Below, one piece after another: positions 1 to 8,463 of a stretch of DNA of 48,003 nucleotides (positions within the stretch are counted from its first letter, which is position 1; each line of letters starts with the position of its first letter). A program made the position numbers and the translations under genes. Source of the stretch: Tetmemena sp. SeJ-2015 (taxonomy: Eukaryota; Ciliophora; Spirotrichea; Sporadotrichida; Oxytrichidae). The stretch is from positions 1-48,003 of the forward strand of contig JAJKFJ010023884.1 of the NCBI GenBank assembly GCA_027382625.1. Reading direction: 5' to 3'. Below the pieces are notes generated by a model, which worked only from the letters and a program-made list of their open reading frames with translations, made no database searches and had not been told where the DNA came from.

Positions 1-150
1 TTAGAGAATCACCCGAATACTTTGCACTTTTTCATTACATCACATTTGTCATTTCCTTCTATGCAAGGCTTATTAACTTTCTTGTGTAGACTGTTATAAA
101 AAAGAGCATTAGAAAGGAGAAGTTGCTTAACTTTATTTTATTCTTTATTT

Positions 151-1139
151 TATTACAATTGTATTAAAATTGATAACAGTAAATAGCTCGAGTATGCTAG
201 GAATGAGTGCATCATCTAGTCTTAACTAAAACATGAAAACATAGTAAACTTAAAACGTTTAAAATAGAGCGCTATATGAGATATGGATAGTTTAGAGTTG
301 TACGACTATACTGAAACAGATCGTGAGATAGTATTATTCATGGAGTACTGTAATGATGCAGGTTATTTTGAGGATAAAATTGAAGGTGTAAGTGCGATAT
401 CTTTTTTAAATCCTGGTTTATCGATTCCTAAAGTGTTTGGGAAATTTTGAACTCATTAGCTATGAAATTAATTTTCTTATAGTCGCTCACTCCAATTTCG
501 AATCAAGCTAAGCTTTAAGCTTACGCGATGGACATTTTGTAAGGTGTTTACTACGGCCACACACTTGGAGTAATACACAGTGATCTCAAACTATAAAATG
601 CATTCATTCATATAACTCACTTTAACTCAGTTAATTTCTTCCTATCAATTTATTGCTGCAGCGTCCAAGTAAAGAGGAGTAGCAAGCAGGAGAGGTACCA
701 ATTGTAAAAGTCTGTGACTATGGTCTCTCTCACTTAATGTCGCCGGAGCATGGAGGGAAGGCCCTAATGGTAGAAAAGTGCGGAACAAGCGGCTACATAG
801 CCCCAGAAATTCAGCCCAGGAATATCCATTGAGTGGTTTTTATTTATACTCTCGTCGGACCTGAGATAGATTTATGGTCCTTCGGAGTGATGCTCTATGA
901 GATGTGCACCGCGTATAAACCCACTAGACTAAATGAATACAGATATGATAGTTGTAGTTTTAATGTTCAAGATCATTTTTAAATATGGAAGTGGGCCGAT
1001 TCCCTACAGAGATAGAGACTGGAGAAAGGTAAATAAACATGTGAAAAGCTTGATTAATCGGTGTCTAGAAATAGACCCTGCGAAAAGGATCACATCAGAG
1101 GAAGCTTTATAGCACCCTTGGTTCTCAGAAGAGGTCTGA
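151..1139 (+). CDS. Protein kinase, 5' end unresolved
   Basis: Protein kinase domain read with TAA/TAG as Gln. Visible in order: a beta-3 lysine in CIKID, HENIVNL, the hinge IVLFMEYC, HSDLK-x-x-N as catalytic loop, CDYG in place of DFG, GYIAPE, GPEIDLWSFGVMLYE, and a C-lobe end RCLEIDPAKRIT ending at TGA 1137-1139. The catalytic Asp and Lys are kept, but HRD is HSD and DFG is DYG, so it is an atypical non-RD kinase. IESs at 257-289 and 943-982, and probably 825-854, are needed to remove in-frame TGAs or restore frame. A GT-AG intron lies at 388-482. The junction near 598-661 after the catalytic loop is unresolved. The glycine loop was not found, so the 5' part may lie before or near the window edge. 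Substrate unknown. Confidence 0.8.
257..289 (+). other. IES, pointer GTTTA (33 bp)
   Basis: GTTTA at 257-261 and 290-294. The insert carries an in-frame TGA. Its removal joins HENIVNLKRL to ELYDYTE in frame within the kinase N-lobe. Confidence 0.8.
825..854 (+). other. Probable IES, pointer TC (30 bp)
   Basis: Interrupts the kinase between the APE motif and GPEIDLWS and contains an in-frame TGA. Only a 2-bp repeat (TC at 825 and 855) fits, so the exact boundaries are weak. Confidence 0.45.
943..982 (+). other. IES, pointer ATATG (40 bp)
   Basis: ATATG at 943-947 and 983-987. Removal shifts the frame so that RLNEYRY runs into GSGPIPYRDRDW, the normal C-lobe spacing. Confidence 0.85.
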
Positions 1140-1567
1140 GCTTATATAATTAGTATTGCACAATTGCTTTTGAATTTTGATGAGCCCTAAATTACAGTAA
1201 AAGAGGGCGGCTTCCCAGGATAATCCTAGAGCAGTCCTTTCACATTCAAGTGCAATTAGATAGATATCAACTAAAATAAAATTAACTAAACATAACTCAC
1301 TCATTAAGCCCATAATGAAAATATTTAGTATTTAAGCCTCTCAATATGGAAAATAATAATTTATTAAGTAAGGGCATGAGTGAGTAAAGCTATATTATAA
1401 CACTATACAATTCATATTTTTAATAAGCTTTAATCTCACTCATTTAGAGCTACTCTTTAATACTCCTTAGTCTTATATTTGTATGTATTATAGACAGTTA
1501 AGGTTTGTTTAAGAGTTTATCAATTCAATATAAACCGCTAAGATATAATTCAAACTAATGTGGATGA
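1140..1567. other. Intergenic, convergent 3' ends
   Basis: AT-rich spacer between the stop of the kinase and the stop of the ribokinase. It holds short ACTCACTC and GAGTGAGT motifs near 1292, 1377 and 1436. No gene or RNA is seen. Somatic chromosome ends would be expected here but no telomere repeat is present. Confidence 0.6.
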
Positions 1568-3024
1568 TCACTTGAAGTGATGGTTAATCTCATCTATTGA
1601 AGGGATAGCAAAATTTAATTTTAATAATTGAGTATAGATTAGATAGCGGGTCCTGCTCCGAACTTTGTGATGGCGAGGAAACCTGCCTTGTTTCCAAAAA
1701 GTATGGCCTCATCCATGCTTGCATGTTAAGCGTACTTTACAGCGAATCCTGCTGTGAATTAACTTTTATATTAAAATCGTTTTAAGAAGCAATCTCCTGC
1801 ACCTGTGGTATCAACAAGCTTGAGGTCTGCATGATCCTTAAAATCAAATGCTGGTCTGATTATGAAATGAATAATCGAATTTTATCTGAAGAACTCATCG
1901 ACTGTGTTTGTATCTTTGTGGTACTTTAAAAATGCTGAACCCTCAGCTCCCATCTTAAGGACTACAGTTAAGTCTCGTTTGATTTTTCCAGTCTCGGTGC
2001 AAGTCACGAACTTCAAAAGGCCTTGCTTTGCTTCCTCATAGTTGTGAGCTTTCTATCCGACCACTCTGTCGAGCTCAGTTTCATTTAATTCACAATAATA
2101 ATGAAATCATTGGGAGATATCATATCGCACAAGCCTAATAGCTCCTCGGATAGGGGCTCATCTCTACCTCCAATATCTAAGAGAACTGGTGTGCCTGCCT
2201 CTTTAGCAATTATAAGCTATTATAAAAGCTAAAATGTTGACATACTCTGGGATCTCTCTTTGGAGCATGAGAAGTTTACCTATAGTCATTAGCGTTCTAG
2301 AATGCTTTACTTGTTCTAATAATTAATCATCAAATTTAGTTTAAGATGATATTTAAGACTGCCTCTTTAGCGACTCTGGCAGCTAAAATAATTGATGATC
2401 TCATTCCATATGATAGTGAGACCATGCCTCATCGAGCTGCTACATATCTTTGTCATACTCACAGTTTGCTGCGCCATTAATGATGATTGAGTTTTCTCCG
2501 TCTTTCAAAGCCAAAATATCACTTATTAAATGACGTCTTCTAATTAACTTTTCCATCGAGTAACTTAACATGAGTTGTCTCCACTCCATGCTTTTCGAAC
2601 TCCTTGACATATCTGTGGCCTGGATCATCATGCCCGAGTTGAACTAACATCTCGCACCTCATTCCTAACTTGGCAACGCAAATTGCTTGGTTGGCTCCCT
2701 AAACGATAAGTTAGTATTATCCTGGGCCTTAACATATTAGTTGTATTCAGCTTTCAGCCTGCTTTCTTAACTCAAACCCATCCATAGATGCAATTATGCT
2801 GCATGATACTTACCTTTCCTCCCAGAGATTTTTCAAATCCATGGCAATCTAAGGTCTCTCCGATAACAGGCATTCTCTCTAAGACAATGAGGTTAGTCAT
2901 TCAATTCATTATGGAAATGAATAGCTCTTATTCTCTGAATCTTACCCAGCTTAAAGAAATAGTCTTAGCTGGCAGAGCCGAGCACAACTATCTTGTCTTC
3001 CTTCTCGTGAACTTGTTCAACCAT
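1568..3024 (-). CDS. RBKS: Ribokinase (PfkB family)
   Basis: Phosphorylates D-ribose with ATP to ribose 5-phosphate (family knowledge). The start at 3022-3024 gives MVEQVHEKEDK, followed by VVLGSASQDYF, SLGGKGANQA (substrate lid), LVQLGHDDPG, GENSIIINGAAN, LQREIPEYVN, PNETE, LKMGAEGS, DTTGAGDCF with the anion-hole GAGD and catalytic Asp, then KFGAGPAIPS and a TGA at 1568-1570. Introns with GT-AG ends and CTAAC-like branch sites lie at 2879-2945 and 2699-2813. At least six pointer-flanked IESs interrupt it, and removal of each restores the family's spacing. The stretch 2270-2410, between LDEAW and KLLMLQREI, is not resolved and contains extra coding-like sequence. Length after removal matches the family. 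No regulatory site was recognised. Confidence 0.93.
1604..1641 (-). other. IES, pointer GATAGC (38 bp)
   Basis: GATAGC at 1604-1609 and 1642-1647. Removal turns the C-terminus into GPAIPSIDEINHHFK followed by TGA, the expected end of a ribokinase. Confidence 0.9.
1756..1785 (-). other. IES, pointer GAA (30 bp)
   Basis: GAA at 1756 and 1786 on the plus strand. Removal restores GAGDCFTAGFAVKYA, the canonical ribokinase nucleotide site and following helix. Confidence 0.9.
1855..1884 (-). other. IES, pointer TCTGA (30 bp)
   Basis: TCTGA at 1855-1859 and 1885-1889. Removal joins VDEFF to RPAFDFKDHADL without changing frame. Confidence 0.85.
2081..2106 (-). other. IES, pointer TCATT (26 bp)
   Basis: TCATT at 2081-2085 and 2107-2111. 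Removal rebuilds the strongly conserved MISPNETEL motif of ribokinases. Confidence 0.93.
2209..2218 (-). other. Micro-IES, pointer ATTATAA (10 bp)
   Basis: Two 7-bp copies separated by only 3 bp (2209-2215, 2219-2225). Removal gives EIPEYVNILAFIIAKEAG, aligning without gaps to bacterial ribokinase. A 25-nt GT-AG intron is a less good alternative. Confidence 0.75.
2517..2523 (-). other. Probable micro-IES, pointer TAT (7 bp)
   Basis: Removal corrects a frame break so that TSFNILALKDGENSIIING reads through. An alternative solution uses AAGTTA repeats 16 bp apart about 20 bp upstream in the gene. Confidence 0.5.
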
Positions 3025-3951
3025 AGTAGTTTTTATGACGATTTTTTATTTAATTTGTATATGATTAATGACAGTGATTGTTATAAGGATATCATATTCT
3101 AGATTCACAAAGATCCACCTTAAATCTTATCTCACTCCTCTGAATTATTTTTATAAAGGATTATAAACTCACATAATTATTGATATTTATTAATAAATGT
3201 ATGATGGATGATTTATTTTTAAGTTACTCGATGGAGTTGAGACTGGTTAGTTATTGAGAATGAAAGGTTGATCATGTGAATAGGGCAAGCTTATATTTTG
3301 GTTGATTATTATGAGGGCTCACGCAATTAGAACAAGTTATGATAAATTAAATACTTTATTTTTATACAAGATAAATTATTAGTGGTAATTAAACATTAGA
3401 AAATGTATCATTATAGGCCTCAGGTCAATAAGTAAATTTATAAAGTTTAGTTTTATTTTTTTAAAGTATAAATTTATATCCTGCCCCCTCTACTATAAAT
3501 TATAGCACTGTGTTAAAAGAAAATTGAGTAAATTTATAGGATCAATCTGAAAAAAACTTATTTTTTAGCATTTGTTAATGTCTGGTTCCAATTTCAGTTT
3601 GCCTTAAAATATTTAAGATAGGAATATTGAGTTAAAATAACTTAGTATGTTATGAAAGCTTATTTTTAGGCAGAATGTCATGGAATATTTACTCCATTTT
3701 ATAATGTTAATTCTCATGTTAATTCATTTATTCTTCTGATTGAAATACACAATTACTAAAATTTAAGTCAAAAAAAAAAACATGGAGATACTCCATCCAG
3801 ATTATTATTGCGCTCCTCCCTATAGCATAGATTATTTATTTTAATATAAAACCTAATTTAATAAATCATTTTTGAAGAAAATAATTATGAGATTAAGTTA
3901 AAACTAATTTAATAAAATAATTTTTAAGATGGTGATGGCTTATTTTTACTG
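3025..3951. other. Intergenic, divergent promoters
   Basis: AT-rich spacer between the divergent starts of the ribokinase and the next gene. It has a poly-A tract near 3770. No coding segment or RNA gene was convincing. Confidence 0.55.
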
Positions 3952-4792
3952 ATGGCGACTAAATATGAGTACAATGCTGTGCTCAGAATAATACTATTTT
4001 TCGCACTAAATTCAATGAAAACGGGACACTTAATCTCTTTAATAACTACCCTTAAATAAACAGAGCTGTGACCTTACAAAAGTAAATTACATATAGAAAG
4101 ATTCCTTCACTCAAAGAACAATTAAATTTTATTTACAAGCCGAGATCTTAGCCAAAATTATTAACCATTAAGAGACAAATACTATTCCAACTTAATTTAT
4201 AAAAAAAATATTATAAATATGTCCTATAAAATGATGATTTTTAAAAAATAATAGCTCAGATCAATAATAATAACTTAAAGTATAAAATATTTAATTATCT
4301 AAAATTTTATAAATTTAATTCTAAAATTAGAAAGACCTTAATCAAGTAAGAATAGGAGGTAATTTTAAATAAAGCAGCTTTTTAATGAGAAGTAAAATTT
4401 AATAGGTGAACTGATATTTCTTATTTTCAAAATAAAATTATAAAATTCAATCAGAATGAGTATATTTGCTTAGAATATATTTAAATTTAAAATTTTTAAT
4501 TTAAGTCCTATCGGCCAAATTTATTTCAGATTTATTAACTAAGACCTGTTCTATTTGGATATCGCTAAAGAAAAGTATTATGAAATGTGAAATGCATTTG
4601 CCTTAGATAGATGATACCGTAAGATAAGATGTATATTATCTTAAAATTCTGATAGTATAAAGGCCGACAGATTTCACAAATTGCAGAGACTACATAGATT
4701 ATCTAACTCTGACAGCTTCTATCACTATATATTGTAAAAATTAAATATAATTTAAAATTATTCTTTGGTTTAAGGATAATTTAAAAATTTGA
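3952..4792 (+). CDS. Unknown conserved-looking protein
   Basis: No family recognised. The start ATG at 3952 gives MATKYEYNAQNNTIF only after a 5-bp micro-IES is removed. An open stretch follows through FNENGTLNLFNNYPQINRAV and SLKEQLNFIYKPRS. After a probable larger insert (about 4160-4500, boundaries not found) coding resumes at GQIYFRFINQDLFYLDIAKE. A second micro-IES at 4582 leads into MHLPQIDDTVRQDVYYLKIL and FTNCRDYIDYLTLTASITIY, ending at TGA 4790-4792. No signal peptide or membrane segment is evident. The two frame-restoring micro-IESs are the best evidence that the gene is real. Function cannot be inferred. Confidence 0.6.
3975..3979 (+). other. Micro-IES, pointer TGCT (5 bp)
   Basis: TGCT, one base, TGCT. 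Removing 5 bp joins MATKYEYNA to QNNTIFRTKF in a single frame. Confidence 0.6.
4582..4588 (+). other. Micro-IES, pointer GAAATG (7 bp)
   Basis: GAAATG at 4582-4587 and 4589-4594 with one base between them. Removal deletes an in-frame TGA and opens the frame HLPQIDDTVRQDVYYLK. Confidence 0.65.
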
Positions 4793-4872
4793 TTTTATAA
4801 ATACAGGCTAGACGGTAAAAACGTACATATATTTAATTCAAATACAATTTGTTAACGAAGATAAATAGTGAG

Positions 4873-5178
4873 ATGGGTAATGCGTAAAACAACAGAGTTC
4901 AGGTCCTTGATGCAAATCAAATCAGGGACACATAAATTATTTTACAATATCTTTAAATATTGTAAAATGATAATAGGGACGAAGATATTTATACATAGTA
5001 TCCTCCAGGAGTTCAAGTTGCACAAATAAACAACCTACTCTAGATCATTAAGCCCAGAGGAAATAGAGAAGATGATGTGCAGAATTATAGTGCAGACTCA
5101 CTAGAGGAGAGAAGAAGATTTAACCTCGCAATAGCAAAACTTTGGGATGATTACAACCAATAAGACCCAGAGGAATGA
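4873..5178 (+). CDS. Small MGN-start protein, unknown
   Basis: Begins MGNAQNNRV, a start compatible with N-myristoylation after Met removal (inference), so it may be membrane-attached. After removal of the IES at 4925-4975 it reads NQIRDEDIYTQYPPGVQVAQ, then an acidic stretch and RRFNLAIAKLWDDYNQQDPEE before TGA at 5176. Coding character continues in the same frame past this TGA (CCGLITVHKV, SDEQGKIIRGIAE) to TAA-TGA at 5271. The stop may therefore be true, or be removed through the tandem ATGATG at 5175-5180. No family recognised. Confidence 0.65.
4925..4975 (+). other. IES with 12-bp inverted repeat, pointer GGGAC (51 bp)
   Basis: GGGAC at 4925-4929 and 4976-4980. The insert contains a perfect hairpin, ATTTTACAATAT and its reverse complement around a 6-base loop. 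Removal gives NQIRDEDIYTQYPPG in frame. Confidence 0.8.
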
Positions 5179-5772
5179 TGCTGTGGATTGATCACAGTTC
5201 ATAAAGTACAGCAGCAACAGTTTTCAGATGAACAGGGAAAAATCATCAGAGGTATTGCAGAAATATAATGAAATCTTAATTATTGTAAGATTTAAATTTT
5301 AATACATACTTTGAAAATTTTATTATATTTTCAAAAATTAATGTTTTTAGTGATTTTTAAATGCGAAATCTAGGGGGGGAATATCCATAGTCATCCAGAA
5401 AACAGTAAGGATAAAGAGTGCTGAGATGAAGCTAGCAGCAATAAATTTGTCTTATTAAATATATATTTCAATATTAAGTCAAGCGAGTATTTTATTTTAC
5501 AATAAAAAATTATTCTCATTTTCTAAATATAGAAACCCACATTAATTGCTAACGAAATCGTATATCTCAATTATAAAATTTAGATTTTTATTAAAATAAA
5601 GTAATTTCTATTTTTAACAAGAATCTATCAATAATAAATCAACTTAATTAGAGTGTTTTATAAAGCTGAAATCGATCATTAATAATTTATTTATTTATAC
5701 CTTTAAAATAAGTTTGCACAATAATTATTGAGATTGATTGTGTTTATAAATCTGATTCGTTTTATAGAGAAA
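5179..5772. other. AT-rich spacer with possible coding fragment
   Basis: Contains the possible read-through of the preceding gene to 5271 and a coding-like fragment near 5383-5450 (NIHSHPENSKDKEC, then TGA, DEASSNKF), perhaps a displaced exon. The rest is AT-rich without recognisable features. Confidence 0.4.
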
Positions 5773-6491
5773 ATGAGGTTGAGGCATCTTGACTAAATGA
5801 ACAACTTTTAGAGACCTATTCCTGACGTAGATTAACCTGGTGATAATGAGATGGGAAACGAAAGAGGCCACTAAAATGAAATTATGAACAGGCAAGAAAA
5901 TGAAGATGCTGTCTAACTTGATGCTCAGCACGAGGAGCAATAGAATAATTTCAACATCCCTTAAAACTGGGACTAAAATACTTTTAATATTTTAAACGGA
6001 AGGATTTCTGAGATTATTCAAGACCTCAATGGAGTTGTGGCTGTTAATGATCTCAATGACATTCCTCAACAAGTTAATCAAATCTATGGCAATCTCAACA
6101 ATCTAAAATCTAAAATAAGCATTACTTTATTATAATAAATTATATAATGTATATTTATCTAAGGGTAAAATATAGCATTAATAATTGAGGATATTTTAAT
6201 AATTCATTTTTCAAGAAATTTTGGATTTAAATCGTTTCTATTAATGAAATATTCTCTAAAAAAATAGATTTAAACGTAAATGTATAAATAAATAGATCTT
6301 CAACCAACCTTAGGATACAGTTAATATCACGACTCCTTCCTTCTTCGGGTTTAATCTATAATTAAAAAAAAGGTATGTTTGACTTAAAAGTAAAATAAAA
6401 ATAGATTATTAAAAAACTTATTTAATTTATTTTTAAAAGACTGTAAAAAGTCTAATAAGTGAATAGCGAGCCTTCTCATGGACTTAATTGA
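5773..6491 (+). CDS. Asn/Gln-rich unknown protein
   Basis: ATG at 5773 opens MRLRHLDQMNNFQRPIPD, an acidic Asn/Gln-rich segment, then SEIIQDLNGVVAVNDLND and NQIYGNLN. A 205-bp IES follows. Coding resumes with QPQDTVNITTPSFFGFNLQ, a GT-AG intron (6373-6439), and a tail KVQQVNSEPSHGLN ending at TGA 6489-6491. The upstream bases end in TTATAG, so an earlier exon is possible. No domain recognised. It lies between two other small genes on the same strand, but nothing links them functionally. Confidence 0.6.
6095..6299 (+). other. IES, pointer TCAAC (205 bp)
   Basis: TCAAC at 6095-6099 and 6300-6304. The insert is very AT-rich. Removal shifts frame by one and joins IYGNLN to QPQDTVNITTPS. Confidence 0.8.
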
Positions 6492-6675
6492 CCTAATTCA
6501 AGTTTCATTCTACTTTCACATCTCCCTCCAAAAAAATAATTATAGTCCACTGAATAAATATTTAATTTTAATATTTATTTTATAAATCATTTAATTTAAT
6601 ATATATAGAAATATTTATATAGAGATTATTCATATCTTCGATATATTTTATTCTTCTCTCAACATTCTAATTGAA

Positions 6676-7065
6676 ATGGGCTGCTGTGTAACTTATAAAA
6701 TCACAAATAACGCATAGGCTAATATCGGAGGTAGCCACATACCGTTGAAAACTCAACTTTCTCCTCTAAAATATGATAGACCAAATGATGTGTTCACAGA
6801 TCTTCCTCCTGGAGTTGTGGCTGAGTTGGATGCACACACGATGAAAGTCACTTGCAAAGACAATCCTCAAAATCAACTGGGCGTTTATAATTTCCGCAAG
6901 AACGAGGAGAGAATCGCCTTCAATAAGTTGATAGCTGCAGAGTGGAAGAAGTACAAAGCATTGCCAGACCAAAGATGCAACTAGGGCAGAGTTATTCCCA
7001 AACTTACTCAAACCCAATACGCTGCATAAGATTTCAGCTGTGTGCTTTATTTGCAGAATAAATGA
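6676..7065 (+). CDS. MGCC-start protein, no IES
   Basis: A single uninterrupted 129-codon frame with in-frame TAG/TAA as Gln and TGA stop at 7063-7065. MGCCVTYKI suggests N-myristoylation with adjacent palmitoylated cysteines (inference), hence membrane attachment. The body reads DRPNDVFTDLPPGVVAELDA, TMKVTCKDNPQNQLGVYNFR and EERIAFNKLIAAEWKKYKAL, a mixed soluble domain not matched to a family. Base composition is clearly richer in G and C than the flanks, which supports coding. The antisense frame is a shadow. Confidence 0.85.
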
Positions 7066-8463
7066 TGATTTAATTAATTTCCATAATAAATTTTAATGAT
7101 TAGTTTATCAATTCATGCTTATATTTGATTATTATTTTTTAAATATAATATAAGATAAATGATTTTGAGAGAGATAATTATGATAAGATTATGCATTCTC
7201 ATTTAATAGTTTAATTTGATTTAATTTAGGTTTTTAAGCTGATTTGAGTAATCATAGTCAAATTAAATCTATAATTTATAATGCTGCCTAAATTTAATGT
7301 TGGCTATATTCCCTTTTATATCCTTAATCTTTTTATATAAATTTGTACAAAGCATAAATGCTGGATCTATAAATATAATATTTAGCTTATTAAAAGGAAT
7401 CTTTTATTTTTTAATTTTTTGTGTAAGAGATTTCAAATTTATTTTAACTTTATTTGTAAATGATTCTTTAAATCTGATTCACAATCTAAATATAATTATT
7501 TTTTCTGTGAGAGAATTATTAAATTTAATCATGAAATGGAACTGTAAATTTCTATACCTGAAAAATTAACTAAGAATATCATTTTAGATTAGTTATAAAT
7601 ATTAAACTTAATTAACATAAACTTAGTAGTCAATTAAGATTCTTTAAATAAAGTTGTTAAAATATTATAAATAAGTAATTTGTAAGAATTTGTATCTTTG
7701 TACAAAAATAAGGAAGCCATAATAAAAATATCTTAAATATATGGCTAAAAAAATACTTGAATGAAGCCTAATAGTTAGAGTAAATTGAAGATAATACAAA
7801 ATAATTTGACCAATTTAGAGTTATTCACTTTTATTGCAATCCAAACCCAAAATAAAACAATTATTTATTCGTTATGAGAATTATTACAAGAGACAATAAT
7901 TTTAGATAAATCATCCCCACATTTTTGGATGAAATCCATCAAAATTTTTGGCTAAATTCCATTATATTTATCTCTATTTTTATATTGATATACTCTTTTA
8001 TTTTGTGAATTATTTGAGCTTCTTATTTTATTTTTAATAAAGATTATAGAAAATTTAGTCTATTAAACATTATTTAAATGATTTATATTAGCCATATTTA
8101 TCAATCCAGGAGTATTAAATATTATTTAAATTATTTTAGACTATTAAAAAAAGTATTCATAAATTTATCATCAACATCATCAGCATAATAATTATTATGG
8201 CTTCTATAGAAATATTAAGTTAGAAAGAAATGTTGATTAATTTATCGATTAGAAATAGTGGAGATCTTTTCATTTAATTTAAGACTGAGATAACATATTT
8301 CATTTTGAAGTTTTCTAAAAAGGATGTAATACATTTCTGAAAAAATATATTTTGCTTCTCATTTTGCTTAAAGATCTTAATTTTAAAGACTAAACTTTAT
8401 TAATAGTGTTTATATTAGAAAAAAGTCGCAACAATTCATTAATTTAATTTTTATTAGGTTTAA
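7066..8463. other. Long AT-rich spacer
   Basis: About 1.4 kb of very AT-rich DNA without a convincing gene. A 90-codon open stretch at 7297-7569 is hydrophobic and low in complexity and is most likely chance. The stretch could be germline-limited intergenic DNA. Confidence 0.5.

Noticed and set aside
7297..7569. 90-codon open frame on the plus strand
   Set aside because: Hydrophobic, low-complexity translation of AT-rich DNA with no motif and no frame-restoring IES.
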